This document shows, piece by piece, positions 20,598 through 31,744 of a stretch of DNA of 64,000 bases (position 1 is its first letter; the number at the start of each line of letters is the position of its first letter). Below the pieces are notes generated by a model, which was given only the letters and a program-made list of their open reading frames with translations, had not been told where the DNA came from and ran no database searches. The DNA is taken from assembly GCF_002776525.5 (NCBI RefSeq), contig NC_045434.1, positions 192,066,545-192,130,544 of the forward strand, given 5' to 3'. This DNA comes from Piliocolobus tephrosceles (lineage: Eukaryota > Chordata > Mammalia > Primates > Cercopithecidae). The translations under genes and the position numbers were made by a program.

Positions 20598-20865
20598 TGG
20601 TATAGGGTAGTGGTTGAGAACACCGGCTCTGGCATCGATAAACCCTGGTTCAAGTCCAACCTCTGCCATTTACTAGCTCTTGGACTGTAAGCTAATTAAT
20701 AAATCTCTCTAAACCTCATCACCAGCATCTGTAAAGTGGGGATAATGAGGCATATCTTGTGGGTTTGTTGAGAAGATTAAGCTAGGTAACACAAGCAAAG
20801 TGCTTAGACTAGTGACTGGCTTATAATACACAGCTCTCAAAACTTATTGAGTCTAACATGAGTTA
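20598..20865 (+). repeat. MIRb SINE, full length
   Basis: One of the best-preserved MIRs in the window: 'gtagtggttgagaacaccgg', 'aaccctggttcaagtccaac', 'catctgtaaagtggggataa', 'gggtttgttgagaagattaa' and 'agtgcttagactagtgactg'. Confidence 0.88.
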
Positions 20866-20889
20866 GCTCCACTGTCCTTTTATTTTATT

Positions 20890-21275
20890 TTTTTGGAACA
20901 GAACAAGCTCGTGCCTGCCTCGGGCCCTTTGCACTTGCTGTTCTTTCTTTTGGGAGTGCCCTGTCTTAGCTCTTAGCATGGCTGCTCCTCTTCATTTAGG
21001 TTTCAGCCCAAACGCTACCTGTTCCAGAAGGCCTTCTCTGGCTCCCCCAGGTCAAAGCATCTTCTCTCCAAACCTGAGTTGTTATCACATTGTCCTGTTT
21101 CATTTTACTTTGCACCCTCTGAAATTGTCTTGTTTATTTACTGATTTCCTTCTTTAGTTTTTGTGTTCCTTTTGTCCATCTTATTTCCCTTGGAGGTCAA
21201 CCCTGCACCTTGCACAGGGCCTGGAACATATTAGCTGCTTAACCTTTACTGGTTAAATGAATGAATGAAGGAACG
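20890..21275 (+). repeat. L2 LINE 3' end
   Basis: Sense L2: 'cctttgcacttgctgttctt', 'ccagaaggccttctctggct', 'ggcctggaacatattagctg' and the terminal 'aatgaatgaatgaagg'. The reading frame is broken. Confidence 0.85.
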
Positions 21276-21434
21276 AATGGTTTCTACACTGATACCTGAT
21301 TCTACTCTCCAAATTTCACTTTTTGAAGGTTTTTTGTTTAGGGGCTTGGGGCACCTGCTAGCTCCTGGGATCCCAATATCGTTTAATCCCCATGGAGCCG
21401 GAGAAGAACAGAGCCTATAGGGAATGGCTTCTTC

Positions 21435-21885
21435 CTGTTACAGAAGCATGAGCTCACTGCAGGGAACAGAAAACCCAATGCACAATGGCTTAAACTATAA
21501 AGCCTAGAATTGGATTGGGTCTCAGACAAGAATTGATGTAGCTCCCCGGTTGTGTGACCAAGGACTCGGTGTTTTTTCAGTGATCTGCTCTGCCTCCGAG
21601 AGTATCAACTTCATCTTCAGTCTGTCTTCTCCTGTGGTTCTACATCAATTTGGGTGATGTATTTCCTCCTTCCCATTTAGCAAAATGTATTGTGTCTCCC
21701 AACCAGAATGGAGAAGTCCTGGGCTTTGCTCTGACTGGCTCATGTTAAGTAACGTATCTTCCTCTGAACTCATCCTGTGGTGACTGGCCTGGTGTCTGAC
21801 ATGGCTCAGCTCAGTCACGGATGTGGCTAGGGGATTCTGGAAACCACAGTCAATGATGGGGTCAAGACTGCCCCCCAAAGGGAGA
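21435..21885. repeat. probable ancient interspersed repeat, family unassigned
   Basis: The text 'aacccaatgcacaatggctt', a mid part rich in 'ctctgcctccgag' and the end 'gactggctcatgttaag' resemble a common old mammalian repeat with an 'aatggcttaaa' start. Orientation is uncertain. Confidence 0.35.
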
Positions 21886-22564
21886 GACAAAGGGGGTGGG
21901 GGTGTGTGTGCATCAGTGGCCCTGGGATGCTCCCTGTCTCAGCCCCGTGGAGGGAGATGGTGACAGTGGAGTTGATCAGACTGGAGACCATGAGATCTAC
22001 AAATCCAGTCTGGTGCCACCACCCTCACTTTCCCGGGAGATGAGCATGGATTCAGCCTCCAGTGCTGACCGGCTCCCTACCCCAAGCCCCTGCCCTGCCC
22101 TCCCCACAGATGCCCTGAACCTGACAGGCACAGAGGCTGCCCTCTCTGGCTCCTTGGCCAACATGGATCACTCCAGATCCCTGCAGCTCCGTGCTCTGGC
22201 CAAAAATGCACTTGGGCTGCTATGCTCATTACAGACTCAGGGCTTCTGGGGCTGGAGGTGCTGCAGAGACTGTGTATATGGGGAACCTGAGGCCTGAGAG
22301 CAGGTGCTTAGTCTCATTCCATGGAGCTGGGCCCAGGGTCCTTGTTCTCAGGCCTGGTCTTTGTACTGCACCACAGAGTCACTCCCTTCCATTAACTCCC
22401 CACAACTGGAAGCCCATCCCTTCCCCTCCCTAAGCCTCCTCCTGGTCTCCTTCATCCTCAGACCTGGCAGCTGGCCAACTTCTTTCGTCCTGCCTGCACC
22501 ATCCTTGGTGTCCTTTCCTATCCCCACCTTGAGGTTCAGTCATGCCTAGCTCTAGAAAGTTGGT
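21886..22564. other. unassigned DNA with a 133-codon open frame
   Basis: A plus-strand frame at 21896-22297 has balanced, Ser/Pro-rich composition. Inside it a good 3' splice-like site, 'ccctgccctccccacag', ends at about 22108. I recognise no domain and see no promoter or matching donor pair, so I do not call it a gene. Confidence 0.3.
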
Positions 22565-22635
22565 GGTGATCATGCGTAATGTTTACTGAGAACATGGACT
22601 GCTCCGGGTGCTGAGCTGAGTACACATATTGTCTC

Positions 22636-22805
22636 ACTCATTCATTCAATGTATTTGCGATGTTTTCCATGTGCCACATGCCATTCCAGGTGCTTGAGAG
22701 AGAATCATGACCAGAAACTCAGTTCTTGGTTTGATGTAGCTTCCAGTTTAACTGGAGAAAACAGACATCAGCCAAATAACAAAGGGATAAAATTTAAAAA
22801 ATTTC
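22636..22805 (-). repeat. L2 LINE 3' tail
   Basis: Reversed L2 tail: 'ctcattcattcaatgtattt', 'gttttccatgtgccacatgc', 'cattccaggtgcttgagaga' and 'gtagcttccagtttaactgg'. Confidence 0.8.
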
Positions 22806-22964
22806 CAGCTTCCGGTTCCAGTCCCACAGAGAGGATCCTAAGCTAAGCTGTGATGTGATTTATGGTCCCATTAGAAAATCATCATTGATTTATTCTCCTT
22901 TCTTTCTCTGTTCATTAGGTACTCACTGTTCCTTCTTATGGTAAAGACCTGGGGCCAGAAAACA
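22806..22964. other. unassigned non-coding DNA
   Basis: A short AT-leaning gap between two old repeats. Nothing specific is recognised. Confidence 0.6.
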
Positions 22965-23150
22965 AAGGAGGGTTTACTGAGCATCTATTGCATGCCAGAC
23001 ACTGTTAACCTCATTTTGCCTCTGCAGTGATGCTTCCAGTAGACGTGACTATCCGCACCCTGCAGGCAAGTAAGCTGAGGCTCGTGGCTCAGGGCTGAGA
23101 TCACACAGCACCTACTCTGGTTTCTTGGTAATCCAGTGAGGATCTAAGAG
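22965..23150 (-). repeat. MIR SINE
   Basis: Reversed MIR: 'tgagcatctattgcatgcca', 'ggcaagtaagctgaggctcg' and 'gatcacacagcacctactct'. At 23140-23165 the word 'tctaagagacag' occurs twice in tandem, a small replication slip. Confidence 0.7.
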
Positions 23151-23191
23151 ACAGTCTAAGAGACAGTGACATCTTCTATCTCTGTCTCTCC

Positions 23192-23542
23192 AGTCTGTTT
23201 TCATGCTGCTAATAAAGACGTACCCGAGACTGGGTAATTTATAAAGGAAAGAGGTTTAATGGACTCGCAGTTCCACATGGCTGGGGAGGCCTCACAATCA
23301 CGGGGGAAGGTGAAGGGGAAGCAAGACGCATCTTACATGGCAGCAGGCAAGAGAGAGCTTGTGCAAGGGAAGTCCCCTTTATAAAACTTTCAGATCTTTT
23401 GAGTCTTATTCACTGTCATGAGAACAGTGTGGTAGAAACCACCCCCATGATTCAATTATCTCCACCTGGCCCCGCCCTTGACACATGGAGATTATTACAA
23501 TTCAAGGTGAGATTTGGGTGTGGTCACAGCCAAACCACATCA
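23192..23542 (-). mobile_element. MSTA/THE1-type MaLR solo LTR
   Basis: A reversed LTR with the full series of landmarks: 'agtctgttttcatgctgcta', 'aggtttaatggactcgcagt', 'ggctggggaggcctcacaat', 'cttattcactgtcatgagaa' and the terminal 'agccaaaccacatca'. It lacks a few bases at its 3' terminus. No internal genes are present. Confidence 0.92.
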
Positions 23543-23589
23543 GGCCTCCACTCTGCTCAGGAGGCTGTATTGTTGTTATTATTATAATG

Positions 23590-23845
23590 ACCACTATAGT
23601 GACTCAATCAGCCACAGGTACCCTTCCTTTCAGAACCCACCATGGGACTGTGAAGGTGCAAAGCGCTTTATTTAGATGGTGCCTTTTCATCCGTAAAACA
23701 CATGGGCAAGGCCGGTACTGCCCTCATTTCACACACAAGGTTGTGGATCTGTGGGGATAAGGGACTGGGCCAAGAGCACTGGTGAGTCAGGGCAGGACTT
23801 GCCCTCAGGTCTTCTAGGTCCTCAACCAAGAGGGTGTGTCATTTA
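23590..23845 (-). repeat. MIR SINE
   Basis: Reversed order with 'ctcatttcacacacaaggtt', 'gactgggccaagagcact' and 'ggacttgccctcaggtct'. The left portion is weak. Confidence 0.55.
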
Positions 23846-24059
23846 TTCAAAGATGAGGGGTGGCCATTTCTTCACCATCAGCAGATATGCCAAGAAACAG
23901 GAGAGGATTGAAACAGGTGCACAGAGAGAAGCTGAGATGAGAGAGCATGAGCCCCAAGAGAGGGGTGGGCAGGGCAGCTGTGGTGGTCTCAGTGGGGAGC
24001 TTCAATTCCTTGTTCCAGGCCTGCATTAGGGGTCTAAGTTCTCAGAGATACCTTTGGAG
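23846..24059. other. unassigned non-coding DNA
   Basis: No gene or repeat is recognised. Confidence 0.6.
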
Positions 24060-24420
24060 CCTGGTCCCCCACCCCTCTCCAAGTTTTCTTTGCTTAAATT
24101 ACATCATTGAATTTTTTTTTTCCTGTTATTTGCAAAGAGCCTTAGACACAGATGCCAAAGAAATCTGCTTATTAAAAAAACAAAACAACAACAACAACAA
24201 ACTGTTAAAAAAAGCAAAAATCTCAATAATGAGTATGTCTTACTCAGAGAGCCCTCATCAAATAAGAGGAACGAGGATTTTGCAAATCTATATGGAAATT
24301 AAACCTGCAATCTGGGCACACAATTGTTTGACAAGTGATAATTAACTGCTGACAATATAATTTCGGTTCAGATTCAAATGTGTTTTTCATTAAAAAGTAA
24401 TCAAAGAGATGCTTGCATCT
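24060..24420. promoter_or_regulatory. AT-rich repeat-free block with an internal (CAA)n, candidate conserved element
   Basis: It holds a short (CAA)n at about 24181-24202, then 'cacacaattgtttgacaagt', 'gataattaactgctgac' (from 24337) and 'cattaaaaagtaatcaaag'. TAATTA, CAATTG and TAATC words cluster in the last 110 bases. No transposon is recognised. Confidence 0.32.
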
Positions 24421-24734
24421 GGAAGTCCAGCCTCCAGCAGTGGGAGCTCAGCTCCTCTGCTGAAAGGCGTTAGGGCTAGCACTGAGTACCCACTGTTCTT
24501 GGCCAGATGGGGCATGGACTCCAAAAGTGATGCTGGAAATAGGTCCCCAGGGAAGCTCGCAAAAGGCAGGTCAGTCAATCTCTCTCTCACGAAGGGTCCC
24601 ATATCCTCCTCTGGGCATCTCTGACCCAACATGTTGACCCCGCCAGTTGGCTTGGTGCTGGTTCCAGCTCTGACCCCAGCAGTTGGCTTGGTGCTGACCC
24701 TCGCTTCAGGGAGGTATGGAACACTCTCATCTCT
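24421..24734. other. unassigned, with a small tandem duplication
   Basis: The phrase 'cagttggcttggtgctg' occurs twice (about 24645 and 24679), a local duplication of roughly 35 bases. No gene is supported. Confidence 0.55.
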
Positions 24735-24905
24735 GCAGCCCCTACCACACCTGTGGTCCTGCGGATGTCATATTCCATCTCTCCATTTACAGAGGAGGAA
24801 ACTGAGGCTCAGATACCAGTCACTTTTTCAAGGCCACACAGCTTGTGAGGGGACAGACAGACATCTGAACTCCTCCTGCCTGACTCCCACATCTGTGCCA
24901 CACAC
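24735..24905 (-). repeat. MIR SINE
   Basis: A clear reversed core, 'ccatttacagaggaggaaac' then 'tgaggctcagataccagtca', followed by 'caaggccacacagcttgtga' and the head. Confidence 0.85.
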
Positions 24906-24929
24906 CCTGCCCTCCTCCCTTTCCTCTAG

Positions 24930-25095
24930 TCAACTCAGCTTCTCTGTGCCTCAGTTTCCTCTTCTGTAAAATGAGGATAATAATGGTATTCACCTCGTGA
25001 GCTTGTCATGGGGATTAAACAAGCTCATGTACAGAACAGTGCCTGACACATAGAAATTTCTCCGTAGATGTCAGCTATGATACTTTTTAGTAATT
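24930..25095 (+). repeat. MIR SINE
   Basis: Sense core and tail: 'tctctgtgcctcagtttcct', 'cttctgtaaaatgaggataa', 'gtcatggggattaaacaagc' and 'cagtgcctgacacatagaaa'. It is tail-to-tail with the MIR just upstream. Confidence 0.88.
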
Positions 25096-25429
25096 AATTC
25101 AGATGATAAATAAAATCATTGCACCCTCTTGTGAGACCAGCTGATTCCACCCCTGCGATCACCCAAGTCCTGCTCGGGACTCTGTCCAGATCTCTGGCAT
25201 CCATCTGAATGGAAGAGCCACATGGAATCCTGTGTTCTCAGGAGCAGAAGGGTTCTTCTGCCACACACAGAGCGAGCATTTGCCCCCTGGCCGAGGGCGG
25301 ACCCCTCTGAGCGCAGACGCCTCAGTTTCCTGGTAGCGGTTGTCCCAAAAGCTCCGCTTTTCTCATCCAAACTCAGCATGTGGCCAGCTATGACCCATGG
25401 GATCACTTTTCTCCATTTATTTATCCCTT
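25096..25429. other. unassigned non-coding DNA
   Basis: No gene or repeat is supported. The MIR tail ends in 'aattcagatgataaataaaa'. The remainder is ordinary. Confidence 0.55.
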
Positions 25430-25689
25430 AAAGTCTTCCTGGATGTCCATGGAATTTACACCTCCTCTCATCTTGCCTCTGTCCTGGCTACACAGAACCC
25501 CTCAATGCTCCTGGAACATTCTACATTCTTTGGCATCGCCAGCCTTTGCACACACTGTGTTCCCTGCCTGGAGAGTGTTTCCCTACACTTCCCACCTGGT
25601 GAAGTTTGATGCTTTAAGGCCCAACTCAAACATCACCTTTTTGATCACAACTTGACCTGCCTCTGAGCACAAAGCAGGGGCTCCTTATG
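25430..25689 (+). repeat. L2 LINE 3' fragment
   Basis: Sense L2: 'cagcctttgcacacactgtg', 'tgttccctgcctggagagtg' and 'ctttaaggcccaactcaaac', then 'ttttgatcacaacttgacct'. Confidence 0.7.
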
Positions 25690-25910
25690 TACTTATTGAG
25701 CACCCCCCATGTGCCCGCAGATATATCTCTGGACATGAGTGATCCCAGCTGATACTCACAGCAACTCTGAAAGGCCATCTGCATTATCTCCACTTTACAG
25801 ATGAAGAAACTGAGGCTCAGAGAGGAAAAAGGACTTGCTGAAAGTCACATATCTCATCAATGCCAGAGCCTGGGCTATTGACACAGTCCAAGCTGCCTCA
25901 TTTCTTCAGC
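25690..25910 (-). repeat. MIR SINE, near full length
   Basis: Reversed MIR: 'tattgagcaccccccatgtg', 'tcacagcaactctgaaaggc', 'tccactttacagatgaagaa', 'actgaggctcagagaggaaa' and 'gccagagcctgggctattga'. Confidence 0.88.
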
Positions 25911-26390
25911 TTGTAGGAATCTTTTTAGCTGCACCCCTAAAAGCAGCAGGATTTGGTGCCCCATAAGTTCATGTTCACATTTGTCACTGATCAGGCCTCA
26001 GACACAAAAGTTTATGTCCCTGCTCACACAATCCTTGTCTATTCCCAAGGATGGTAATGAGCACATGTAATGGACTTCACATCCGTGCCCACGCCCCAGC
26101 CCCGTGCACTGAGCTCAGACCCATATACCCAGCTGCCTCCTGGACACCTGCCCTGGGTGACCCCTGGGATCCTCAGACTCTGAGCCAAACGTGCCTAGGG
26201 TGGGTGGGGCAGGAGCTGGCTCCAACCTAGAGACCAGGTTCTGACTTCTGCTCCTGAAAATGTTCCCTGCATAAGCTCTAGAAATGTTTTATCAAATGTA
26301 GCAAAAGGGAAAGGGAGATCCCAGGGGATGGACAGGCAGAGTAGAAAGTGAGTGTGGGAACTGGGGTAGCAGCTGCCAAGCTGCAGGCCG
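25911..26390. other. unassigned non-coding DNA
   Basis: About 480 bases with no gene or repeat that I can name. Confidence 0.6.
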
Positions 26391-26992
26391 TGTTAGCAAG
26401 GTTAACACTCTTGAAACCATCCTTATAAACTTTATAACATTAATCAAGGAAGACAGGAGGGAGATAAAGAAAAATACACTGAGCCTGCAGCACGTTCAGC
26501 CTTGACTGCTGGGTCAGCTGCCCTCTGACCTGCTTCCTCGAAGTTGCTTGCTGCTCGATGCCTCAGAATCACGTGGACCCTGTTACAAGATGATAGTTCC
26601 CCTGCACTGTTCTGTAGAAAACAACTCAAACATTAGGAAATGTTACATTTTCCTTTTGAGATATTCTTTCAGGTCCTACATACCAATGAAACACTGGTGC
26701 TAGCTGGACTGAAGGAAGCTGACTCCCCAAATAATACAGTTTCCATGTCCTGATGATCTTATCCCCCTTACCTTGACCAATCAACGACCCAATTTTCCAG
26801 CCCCTCACCCTCCATGAGCCTCTCGAAAACCTCAGCCGGTAACTTTTTGCGGAGATGGATTTGAGAGTCTCTTCCCATTTTCTCACTCAGTACCCTGTGT
26901 TCATTACACTCTTTCTCTGCTGCATCCCTGCTGTCTTAGTGCATTGGTCTGTTACTGAGCAGTGGGCTTATGAACCTGTTGGTCCCATAACA
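26391..26992 (+). mobile_element. probable ERV1-class solo LTR
   Basis: The 3' end follows the class I LTR pattern: 'ccttgaccaatcaacgaccc' (CCAAT-like), 'cattacactctttctctgct' in place of the poly-A signal region, then 'gttggtcccataaca' ending in CA. The start at 'tgttagcaaggttaac' is tentative and no target duplication was found. No viral coding sequence remains. Confidence 0.55.
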
Positions 26993-27260
26993 TTCTTGGT
27001 CCCCTGCTAAGGGTTTGGGCTTAATGCCTTCCAGGGACAGGAGATGATGTCTTGAGTACAATGCAGGGAGTTGTATAAAGCTGGGAGCATTAAAGGGCTG
27101 AACCTCAGTGATAGAGTATACCAGAAAAATAGTTTATTCCCAAGAGCCAGGAAACAACAGGGGAGCTTGTCAGTTTCTGCTTGGCCTATGAGAGGAAAGA
27201 GAACCTCCTTGGGTTATAGTGACTACATGGTTTATTTGTGGCTTTAATTTATATTACAGA
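26993..27260. other. unassigned non-coding DNA
   Basis: This may be LTR-flanking old repeat ('aatagtttattcccaagagc') but no family is assigned. Confidence 0.45.
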
Positions 27261-27549
27261 TTTTTTTTTGACAGAGTCTTGTTCTGCCATTCAGGCTGGA
27301 GTTGCAATGGTGTGATCTCCACTCACCACAACCTCCACCTCCCAGTTTCAAGAGATTCTCCTGTTTCAGCTTCCCAAGTAGCTGGGATTATAGGTGTGTG
27401 CCACCATGCCTGGCTAATTTTTTGTATTTTCAGTAGAGATGGGGTTTCACCATGTTGGCCAGGGTGGTCTCGAACTCCTGACCTTGTGATCTGCCTGCCT
27501 CGGCCTCCCAAAGTGCTGGCATTACAGGTGTGAGCCACCGTGCCCAGCC
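27261..27549 (-). mobile_element. AluS-type SINE
   Basis: A full-length reversed Alu, from poly-T and 'gacagagtcttgttctgcca' to 'gagccaccgtgcccagcc'. Imperfect flanking repeats 'tacagattttt' and 'tacagactttt' mark the target duplication. Confidence 0.96.
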
Positions 27550-27787
27550 TACAGACTTTTTTTGGTAAATTCCCAAACTAGGCAATTAACCTATAATTGA
27601 TCATAGGCTGGTGAAACTTCTGGGGCATCTGGCAGAAGCCAACCTAGAGCAAATCAGGAAGATTCTCATGATACAGCCCTACTGAAGACAAACTCAAAAT
27701 CCCAAATTTCAAAACAAATGAGAAAACTATTTACGATGAATGAAAATTAATAACTATGAAAATAACGAAGATAAAAACCACAAAAAG

Positions 27788-28075
27788 CCAGGCACAGTGG
27801 CTCATGCCTGTCATCCCAGAACTTTGGGAGGCCAAGGCAGGCAGATCACTTGAGGCCAGGAGTTCGAGACCAGCCTAGCCAACATGGAGAAACCCAGCCT
27901 GTACTAAAAATACAAAAATTAGCCGAGTGTGGTGCATGCCTGTAATTCCAGATATTCGGGAGGCTGAGGCCTGAGAATTGCTTGAACCCAGGAAGTGGAG
28001 GTTGCAGTGAGCCAAGATCACGCCACTGCACTCCAGCCTGGGTGACAGAGTGAAAGTCTGTCTTAAAAAGAGAAA
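27788..28075 (+). mobile_element. AluS-type SINE inside L1M
   Basis: A sense Alu from 'gccaggcacagtggctcatg' to 'gacagagtgaaagtctgtct' with an A-rich tail. It is flanked by A-rich text, 'aaaaaccacaaaa' and 'aaaacaccaaaaa', that probably includes the target duplication. Confidence 0.95.
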
Positions 28076-28112
28076 ACACCAAAAATCAAATAACTTCAAG
28101 TAATAGAAAAAT

Positions 28113-28205
28113 TCTGATAGGAATATATATGTATATTAATATATATATACAGGAATATATCCCTGATAGGAATATATATACACACAAATACATATATATA
28201 GCGAT
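28113..28205. repeat. (TA)n-rich tract with a duplicated segment
   Basis: Two copies of 'ctgataggaatatatat' (about 28115 and 28163) enclose 'attaatatatatatacagga'. It is an AT microsatellite grown inside the L1M remnant. Confidence 0.85.
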
Positions 28206-30595
28206 TAAAAGCATAAAAATAAAAATCACAGGAATAGAATAAGACACTATAAGAAAGAATAGGCACATTTGAAAAAATAGAAAGTCTAAAAATAAAATTT
28301 ATAATTATTACAACTAAAAAATAATCCTAAAGGGCAGACAAAATAGTAGATTAGGTAGTACTGGTGAAAAAATCAGTTGCCAGGACATAGACAAAAGGAA
28401 ATTACCCAGAAAGGAATAGAGAAGGAAAATGTGGAGGAGAAGTTCAAAGACATAAAGGAGACAATGAGAAGCTTCAACAAACCTTTATTAAATTTTACAG
28501 AATACATGAAAAACTTGAATTTGTAATTTCCAAAGGAATCTGAGCAGATGCAATACAAATAAATTCAGATCTGACACGTGAAGAGATTGGAAATTGTTAT
28601 TCCCATTCTCACAAGAAGAAGCTGGACAAGTGGAATATCCACAACTATTCTTGGCTGCCTCAGAAAACTGAGGTTGCACAGCAAACCATCACACTAAAAT
28701 CTGGAGAGACAGGTGAATTCAGAGAGGCACAGCTGAGATCTCCCTGCTTAAAGCAGAAGCTGCTGGGGCCATAAAGTGATAGGAACACATAAATGGCAAT
28801 TTTGACAAATTGCTGAAGGCTGAGTATGAATTAGTATTAGGGTGCCAAAATTTTGCAAGAAATATTAAAATATTTTCTTTAGGCATGAAGAAAATGATAT
28901 GGTCAGAAACTTAGATCTATATGAAGAAAGGAAGAGTGTTGGAGAAAAAAATAAAGATAAAAGTAATTATTTTTCTTATTCTTAATCTAGAACTGTTTGT
29001 TTAAATGGTTCAAAGTAATAATAGTAACCATGTATTCAGTGATTATAAATGGGTAAATAAAATGAATGACATCATTGTCACAAGGAATGGGAGAGAAGGA
29101 TTGGAAATACTCTGTTATAAGACAGCCGTACTATATGTAAAGTGGAATAGTGTTATTTGGAGGTGGGCCCAGATTAGTTGAAAGTATATATTATAAATGC
29201 AAGGGAAGCTACTAAATGTTCTTTTAGAAAGAAGTATAATTGATACATTGAGTGAAGACCAAATGGAGTAATATGAAATGCTCAGTTAAAACTAGAGAAG
29301 GTAGAAAAGGAAGCCTCTGGCAATAAATATAAACAGTTACAAACATGGTTGATATGAAGTCAAATATATCAATAATCACTTTAAATGAGATTAGTCTAAT
29401 ACATCAATTAAAAGACAGAGATTGTCATAGTCAATAGTGGATAAGAAAGCAAAGACTAACCTACTTGTTTTCTATAAGAAACCCACTTTAAATGTAAAGA
29501 CTCTGACAGTTAAAAATAAAGGTATGGATAAAAATATATAATGTTAACACTAGTCAAAAGAAAGCTGGAATTCTATGATGATTTCAGACAAAGAAGACTT
29601 CACAATGTTTCACTATCAATCAACCTGATCTAATTGACATTTATAGAACACACCCTTCAATATCAACAAAATACACATTCCTCTCAAACTCACAAGGAAT
29701 ATTCATCAAGATAGAACATATTTTGGGCCACAAAACATGCTTTAATGAGCTTTTTATAAAAGAAAATCATACCAAGTATATTCTTAGACTACAATGGAAT
29801 TAAACTAGAAATTAATAACTGAAACAGCTGAAAAATTACCTAATATTTGGAAACTAAACAATGCATTTCTAGATAACACATGGGCCAAAGAAGGAGTCTC
29901 AAGAGAAACTTAAAGATGTTTTGAACTAAATGAAAATGAAAACACAACCTAAAAAATTTTTCAGGATGCAAATAAAGTGGTGCTTAGGGTCAAATTTACA
30001 ACATTACACACCTATATTAGGAAAGAAGAAAAATCTAAAATCAATAATCTAAGCTTCCAGTTTAGAAAACTAGAAAATGAAGAGAAATATCCTATGACTC
30101 AGCAAATTCTATCCCATCCCAGGACATATGAGTTTTACTTGTAAATGTACAAGAAATGTACAAGAATATTCATGGCATCATTACTCATTATAGCCCCAAA
30201 CTGAAAGTTAACCAAATGTTGATTAACAACAGTATGGATAAATAAAATACAACATGTTCATAGAATATTAAACAATGAGAATTAACCAACCAAAACTATA
30301 CATCGTGTATGTGGATATCACAAACATAATATTGAGAGAAAGAAACTAGATATAAAAGAGTATACAGTACATTATTCTATTTTTTAAAGTTCAAAAACAA
30401 GCTAACCTAAGCTATCCTGTTAAGTCAGGACAAAAGTTACCCTTGGTGGAGGTATAGCTACTGAGAGGGGTTACAAATGGGCTTGTTGGTAATGTTTTGT
30501 GTTTACTTTGTGAATATGTATCCAGCTGAACACTTATGATTTGTGCATTTTTCTGTATGTATGTTATACATCAGTAAAAAGTTTGGGTTACAAAA

Positions 30596-31195
30596 GGCAA
30601 CAGGAGAAAGACCTGATTACCTCCTAAAGAAAGACAGTGAGACTGACAACAGACTCCCCAGCAGCAACAATAGAGGCCAGAGAACAATGGAGTAATATTT
30701 TCAGGGCCAAGAGAAATGACTATCAAAGTAGACTTCTAGGGTCAGCTAAACTATTATTTAAAATTGAGGGCAAAAGAAAGATATTTTCAGACAAAGTCTG
30801 AGTGATGTTATCACTCACAGGCTTTTGCTGAGAAAACAGATGCATGACATACTCCAGGGAGAGCACTGCTGGGAGAGGAAAGGAGTGAATCACAGATGAC
30901 ACACTGAGCAGAGATCGGTGCACTTGCATTGATTATATCACACAGGAGCAATAACAACAACAATAGCAATGTAACTAATTTGGGACACAGAGGAGGGAGC
31001 AACCACAACACTAAGAGGGGACAGGGTGAGAATCAATGTATTCTGAGATCTGGGTATTGTTCAAAGGAAGTGGAGATAGATTGATTTGCTTTACACTGTA
31101 TTAAGTCAAGTGTGCTTATTAAAATATAAAGGCTAACCAAGAAGGAAGAGAAATAGAATGTACCATTTCCAAATCAATAGAGGAAAAAAAGAAAT
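30596..31195 (+). mobile_element. second L1M/HAL1 fragment
   Basis: After the 3' end of the previous element, more upstream L1M-type text starts again: 'gtgagactgacaacagactc', 'gaggccagagaacaatggag', 'tttcagacaaagtctgagtg'. The order shows that this is a different copy or a rearranged piece. Confidence 0.65.
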
Positions 31196-31295
31196 AAAAA
31201 CTTGATCATTGCAGTGTATGGCAGGAAATGAGCCAAAAAGAAAAGAAAAGGCAGCAGAAGAAATCTCAAGAAGTTCAAGGTACAAATAGGAAGGA

Positions 31296-31490
31296 TGGAG
31301 CCTGGCTCTGGCATTCACATCTCTGTTTCACTTTGGGCAAAAGACTTAATGATGTCACTGCTCTCAGCCTCAGTTTTTTCATCTGGACAATGGGAGGATG
31401 ACACTCTCTTGTAGCTGTTGTGGGGACATTGTAGACTCTGCCTGTACAGTCCTCAGTGCTGGGGATACTGGAGAGGCAAGTGGCTGCCCT
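31296..31490 (+). repeat. MIR SINE
   Basis: Sense MIR: 'cctggctctggcattcacat', 'actttgggcaaaagacttaa' and 'cagttttttcatctggacaa', then 'gggaggatgacactctct'. Confidence 0.75.
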
Positions 31491-31744
31491 TCACTCCTTT
31501 GCTCTCAGGGTCTTGTGTAAAGAAATGAATTTTATGTTTATCACAGTGTGGACATCTTCATTTTTCTTTTCTTCTTGGAGATAAAGCTCTCTGCAGTCAA
31601 GCTTTATTTTCTCAGACGAATAAGAGATTATCTAATGGGCTCATGCAGTCCATCAGGAAATTTCCAAAGGGACAAGGAAGCAACAAGCATCTCTCCCAAG
31701 ACAACCCTGGCTTTATCTTTATTCTTCACTTTGTAAGAGCCGTG
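31491..31744. promoter_or_regulatory. repeat-free AT-leaning stretch, weak candidate element
   Basis: Not a recognised repeat. It has 'tggagataaagctctctgca', 'agagattatctaatgggc' (GATTA/TAAT) and 'tggctttatctttattc' (GATAA-type words on the minus strand). The function is not known. Confidence 0.2.

Larger units (their letters stand above)
27550..30595 (+). mobile_element. L1M/HAL1-type LINE remnant
   Basis: From about 28290 the sequence follows an old L1M: an ORF1/HAL1-like linker ('gagacaggtgaattcagaga', 'tgacaaattgctgaaggctg'), an intergenic part ('caatagtggataagaaagca'), the start of a decayed ORF2 with reverse-transcriptase-domain text to about 30095, then a jump to the 3' UTR ('ccttggtggaggtatagcta', 'ttatacatcagtaaaaagtt'). 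Frames are broken everywhere. 27550-27787 and 28076-28290 are probably more of the same element. An AluS is inserted in it. Confidence 0.82.

Noticed and set aside
28290..30095. Possible active LINE-1 reading frames
   Set aside because: The L1M text has many stops, frameshifts and a large internal deletion. No intact ORF1 or ORF2 exists.
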